A program made the position numbers and the translations under genes. From positions 3,006,501 through 3,070,500 of the forward strand of contig NZ_CP089391.1 in NCBI RefSeq assembly GCF_027594865.1: a stretch of DNA of 64,000 nt, written 5' to 3'. A model generated the notes under the pieces. The model saw only the letters and a program-made list of their open reading frames with translations, had not been told where the DNA came from and ran no database searches. Positions within the stretch are counted from its first letter, which is position 1. The number at the start of each line of letters is the position of its first letter. This DNA is from Bradyrhizobium xenonodulans (GTDB taxonomy: Bacteria; Pseudomonadota; Alphaproteobacteria; Rhizobiales; Xanthobacteraceae). Positions 62,868-64,000 of this stretch are shown piece after piece.

Positions 62868-63197
62868 ATGACCAAGCCAAGCAGCTTCAGTGTCGAAGGC
62901 CTAAAAACAAACTGGGTTAAAGCACTCTTAGTGCTGTCCTGCCTGGTGCTGGGGTGCGCCGACCTCTTGACGACGAATGTGATCCTGGCTCTGGGAATGA
63001 GCGAACTGAACCCGGTCATGAGGCTGGCCCAGACCTGGCTCGGGGTGTGGTGGCTTGTTCCCAAACTCGGCTTAACGCTTCTGCTGGTGGGGCTGCTTTG
63101 GCGCAGCAAGAACGTTTACAACGTGGCCCTTGTCGTGGCTTTCTGCTCTACGCCCGTACTAAACAACCTCCTCCTCATCGTTGCGGGCACGAACTGA
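62868..63197 (+). CDS. small membrane protein, DUF5658-like
   Basis: A 109-residue protein with three hydrophobic segments. GCADLLTTNVILALGMSELNPVM and a later LLIVA tail fit the DUF5658 family of small membrane proteins of unknown function. It precedes the partial sterol-desaturase-like gene by about 80 bp on the same strand. Confidence 0.7.
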   Translation: MTKPSSFSVEGLKTNWVKALLVLSCLVLGCADLLTTNVILALGMSELNPVMRLAQTWLGVWWLVPKLGLTLLLVGLLWRSKNVYNVALVVAFCSTPVLNNLLLIVAGTN

Positions 63198-63278
63198 ACG
63201 CACGACTTCGTCCCTTCAGCGATTGGCGAATAAGGAGGCACGTGATAAGCTTCCGCCATTTCCAAGGCGGCGATTTGA

Positions 63279-64000
63279 ATGGACGAGCTATTTGGACTGA
63301 GCAGATTTCTGTTGACGCTTTTGATCTTCGTTCCGATCGAGCGACTATTTGCGGCGAGGCCTCAGAAGATTTTCAGACGTGGCCTGCTGACCGATGTGGC
63401 CTTCCAGTTCGTCAACGGGTGGCTGATCATGATCGGCGTAATCGCTATCGTCGCGGTGGCCATTGTGATCAATCAAACGGTGCTCCCACTGCCAGTGAAG
63501 CAGGCGATCGACGGTCTTCCTTACTTGGTCCAGGCGATTCTCGTGGTCTTGATCGGGGACCTCGGGGTCTACTGGACTCACCGTGTCCTGCATGTCGTGC
63601 CCGCCATGTGGCAAATCCATGCCGTTCATCACGCTGTTGAAGAACTAGATTGGCTCGCTGCGGTTCATCAGCATCCGCTTGACGTGATATTCATGAAGGC
63701 TGGCTCACTGTTTCCGCTCTTCGCGCTCGGTTTCTCCACGGAAGCGATCGGGACCTATCTCATTGTCTACTACTGGCAGGCCTATCTCGTTCACGCCAAC
63801 GTGCGCTTGAACTACGGCCCGCTACGCTACGTCCTGGTGTCGCCGGAATTTCATCATTGGCACCACAGCAGCGAAAACGAAGCCAGAGACAAGAACTTTG
63901 CCGGGATGATCTCATTCTACGATTGGCTGTTCGGAAGCGTCTATCTTCCGAAGGGGCAGAAGCCGAAGACATTTGGCGTCGATAATCCTATGCCCTCAAA
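63279..64000 (+). CDS. fatty acid hydroxylase/sterol desaturase family protein (partial)
   Basis: An open frame from ATG 63279 that runs off the window end; 240 residues are visible. Di-iron histidine clusters are YWTHRVLHVVPAMWQIHAVHH, VHQHPLD and EFHHWHHSSENEARDKNFAG. Helical segments before them are typical. It is a distant paralogue of the 61437 gene, sharing the order of the motifs. The 3' end is not in the window, so it cannot be judged whether the gene is intact. Confidence 0.87.
   Translation, partial: MDELFGLSRFLLTLLIFVPIERLFAARPQKIFRRGLLTDVAFQFVNGWLIMIGVIAIVAVAIVINQTVLPLPVKQAIDGLPYLVQAILVVLIGDLGVYWTHRVLHVVPAMWQIHAVHHAVEELDWLAAVHQHPLDVIFMKAGSLFPLFALGFSTEAIGTYLIVYYWQAYLVHANVRLNYGPLRYVLVSPEFHHWHHSSENEARDKNFAGMISFYDWLFGSVYLPKGQKPKTFGVDNPMPS

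Overview
The window looks like a chromosomal segment of an alphaproteobacterium of the Bradyrhizobium type. The basis is high-GC coding sequence, an alphaproteobacterial tad/cpa pilus operon, and an amino acid:[carrier protein] ligase whose zinc-ligand positions match those I recall for B. japonicum Bll0957. I identified no tRNA, rRNA or CRISPR array. The assignment rests on protein character only.

Positions 1-24 kb hold a loosely packed surface-polysaccharide region in both orientations: three GT4 glycosyltransferases, a Wzy-like polymerase, a single-ORF fusion of UDP-GlcNAc 2-epimerase and UDP-ManNAc dehydrogenase, a WecG/TagA-type transferase, asparagine synthase, two acyltransferases, a polysaccharide deacetylase, three methyltransferases and two lyase-like secreted proteins. 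The non-coding gaps are long. Several carry a recurring box close to GGGTAATCCGAAAGGG, followed 41-42 bases later by a TATGNT-like hexamer, which suggests a shared activator-dependent promoter. An intact IS3-family element (about 19.95-21.23 kb, with GAGC target repeats) and two decayed IS3 pieces lie here.

Positions 24.8-31.4 kb hold a type I secretion unit: a 769-residue substrate (lyase-like jelly roll, two near-identical Ig-like repeats, Thr/His-rich linker), a strong hairpin, an ABC exporter with two tandem degenerate C39-like domains, and an overlapping HlyD-type adaptor. Two NarL/LuxR-type regulators follow (31.4-33.7 kb); one appears to have lost its phosphoacceptor aspartate.

Positions 34.3-45.6 kb hold the most unusual part, a divergent cluster. 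The leftward operon is carrier protein, FATP-like acyl-CoA synthetase, second carrier protein, AMP-forming ligase and SDR reductase, all overlapping or nearly so. The rightward operon is acyl-CoA dehydrogenase-like flavoprotein, amino acid:[carrier protein] ligase, O-acylhomoserine sulfhydrylase-like PLP enzyme, MetA-like acyltransferase, GNAT-like protein and class IV aminotransferase. It reads as a pathway that builds a modified amino acid or acyl-amino acid on carrier proteins; the product is not known to me.

Positions 45.6-47.6 kb are decayed DNA: a short membrane protein and the C-terminal remnant of an HlyD-type adaptor. Positions 47.7-60.3 kb hold a tad/cpa Flp-pilus locus: two near-identical Flp pilins, cpaA, cpaB, cpaE, cpaF, tadB, tadC, an isoprenylcysteine-methyltransferase-like membrane protein, TadE/TadG-type minor pilins, the secretin cpaC, a small lipoprotein and a TPR lipoprotein. 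Positions 60.4-64 kb hold an acyltransferase, two fatty-acid-hydroxylase/sterol-desaturase-like proteins (the second cut by the window end) and a small DUF5658-like membrane protein.
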